From IMG/VR virus record IMGVR_UViG_3300024520_000400, positions 1-28,050 of that record: DNA of 28,050 nt, one strand, 5' to 3'. The notes under the pieces are model-generated. The model saw nothing but the letters and a program-made list of their open reading frames with translations, had not been told where the DNA came from and searched no databases. The DNA comes from a virus. This document shows, piece by piece, positions 27,930-28,050 of the stretch; positions within the stretch are counted from its first letter, which is position 1; every line of letters starts with the position of its first letter. A program made the position numbers and the translations under genes.

Positions 27930-28050
27930 ATGGTTTAGAATCTTACGGTGACGGTTCCGGTTACGGTGACGGTTCCGGTGACGGTTCCGGTGACGGTTCC
28001 GGTGACGGTTACGGTTACGGTTACGGTGACGGTGACGGTTACGGTGACGG
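27926..28050 (+). CDS. Glycine-rich repeat protein (3' end outside window)
   Basis: The ATG overlaps the previous TGA (ATGA). After MNGLESYG the protein is made of GDGSG, GYGDG and similar units. Such Gly/Asp/Ser/Tyr repeat regions occur at the start of some phage proteins ahead of a folded domain. The remainder lies beyond the window, so function cannot be given. Confidence 0.65.
   Translation, partial: MNGLESYGDGSGYGDGSGDGSGDGSGDGYGYGYGDGDGYGD
27936..28050 (+). repeat. Hexanucleotide tandem repeat
   Basis: GGTGAC, GGTTCC and GGTTAC units (6 bp each) alternate without interruption from 27936 to the window end, all in frame. They should be prone to length change by slippage. Confidence 0.9.

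Noticed and set aside
27926-28050. RTX toxin-type calcium-binding repeats
   Set aside because: The units are 6 bp (two residues) and lack the nine-residue GGxGxDxUx pattern.

Overview
The window is part of a tailed double-stranded DNA phage (Caudoviricetes), probably from an uncultured host. It carries a large terminase, portal, scaffold, HK97-type major capsid protein, head-tail adaptor and the start of a propeller-like tail protein. There are no ribosomal, metabolic or transposon genes. Gene density is very high, most stop and start codons overlap (ATGA, TAATG, TGATG), and small zinc-ribbon proteins are unusually common. The adaptor and portal types suggest a podovirus-like or short-tailed virion, which is an inference. 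The host cannot be named from this sequence.

There are four transcription units. (1) A leftward late unit runs from a promoter near 17147-17174 to the left edge. It holds a small-terminase-like protein, small genes, tRNA-Gly(TCC), three copies of a pseudoknotted RNA element, a strong terminator at 14203-14246, then large terminase, an Acb2/Tad1-like anti-defence protein, portal, two zinc proteins, scaffold, capsid, two decoration candidates, a five-gene glycan/methyl-transfer cassette, the adaptor and a tail protein. (2) A short rightward unit runs from a promoter at 17226-17253 to a terminator at 19327-19357. It holds small unknown genes, a type II hammerhead ribozyme, a cytosine-methylase-like protein and a ribbon-helix-helix protein. 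(3) A leftward unit runs from 25821 to 19413. It holds a Cro/CI-like regulator, HNH and PD-(D/E)XK nucleases, a prim-pol/CHC2 primase, repeat-containing small proteins and a small membrane (holin-like) protein. (4) A rightward unit starts at 25877-25905. It holds small regulators, a SWIM zinc-finger protein, a DUF1071 (Sak-type) annealing protein and a glycine-rich repeat protein cut by the window end.

Units 3 and 4 diverge from a lambda-like switch: two sigma70-type promoters back to back, a TGACA-N3-TGTCA operator and a probably leaderless repressor message. Units 2 and 3 converge on one intrinsic terminator.

The most unusual features are: the three-copy RNA with covarying stems and pseudoknots (14335-15040); a 12-bp motif family, ATGGAAGAACTT / ATGGAAGATTTT and relatives, found about 21 times on both strands in coding and non-coding DNA; the complete type II hammerhead at 17972-18021; a dense structured non-coding region at 25424-25599; an apparent ATC start codon on the adaptor gene; and a 27-residue Trp/Arg-rich peptide gene beside the holin candidate.
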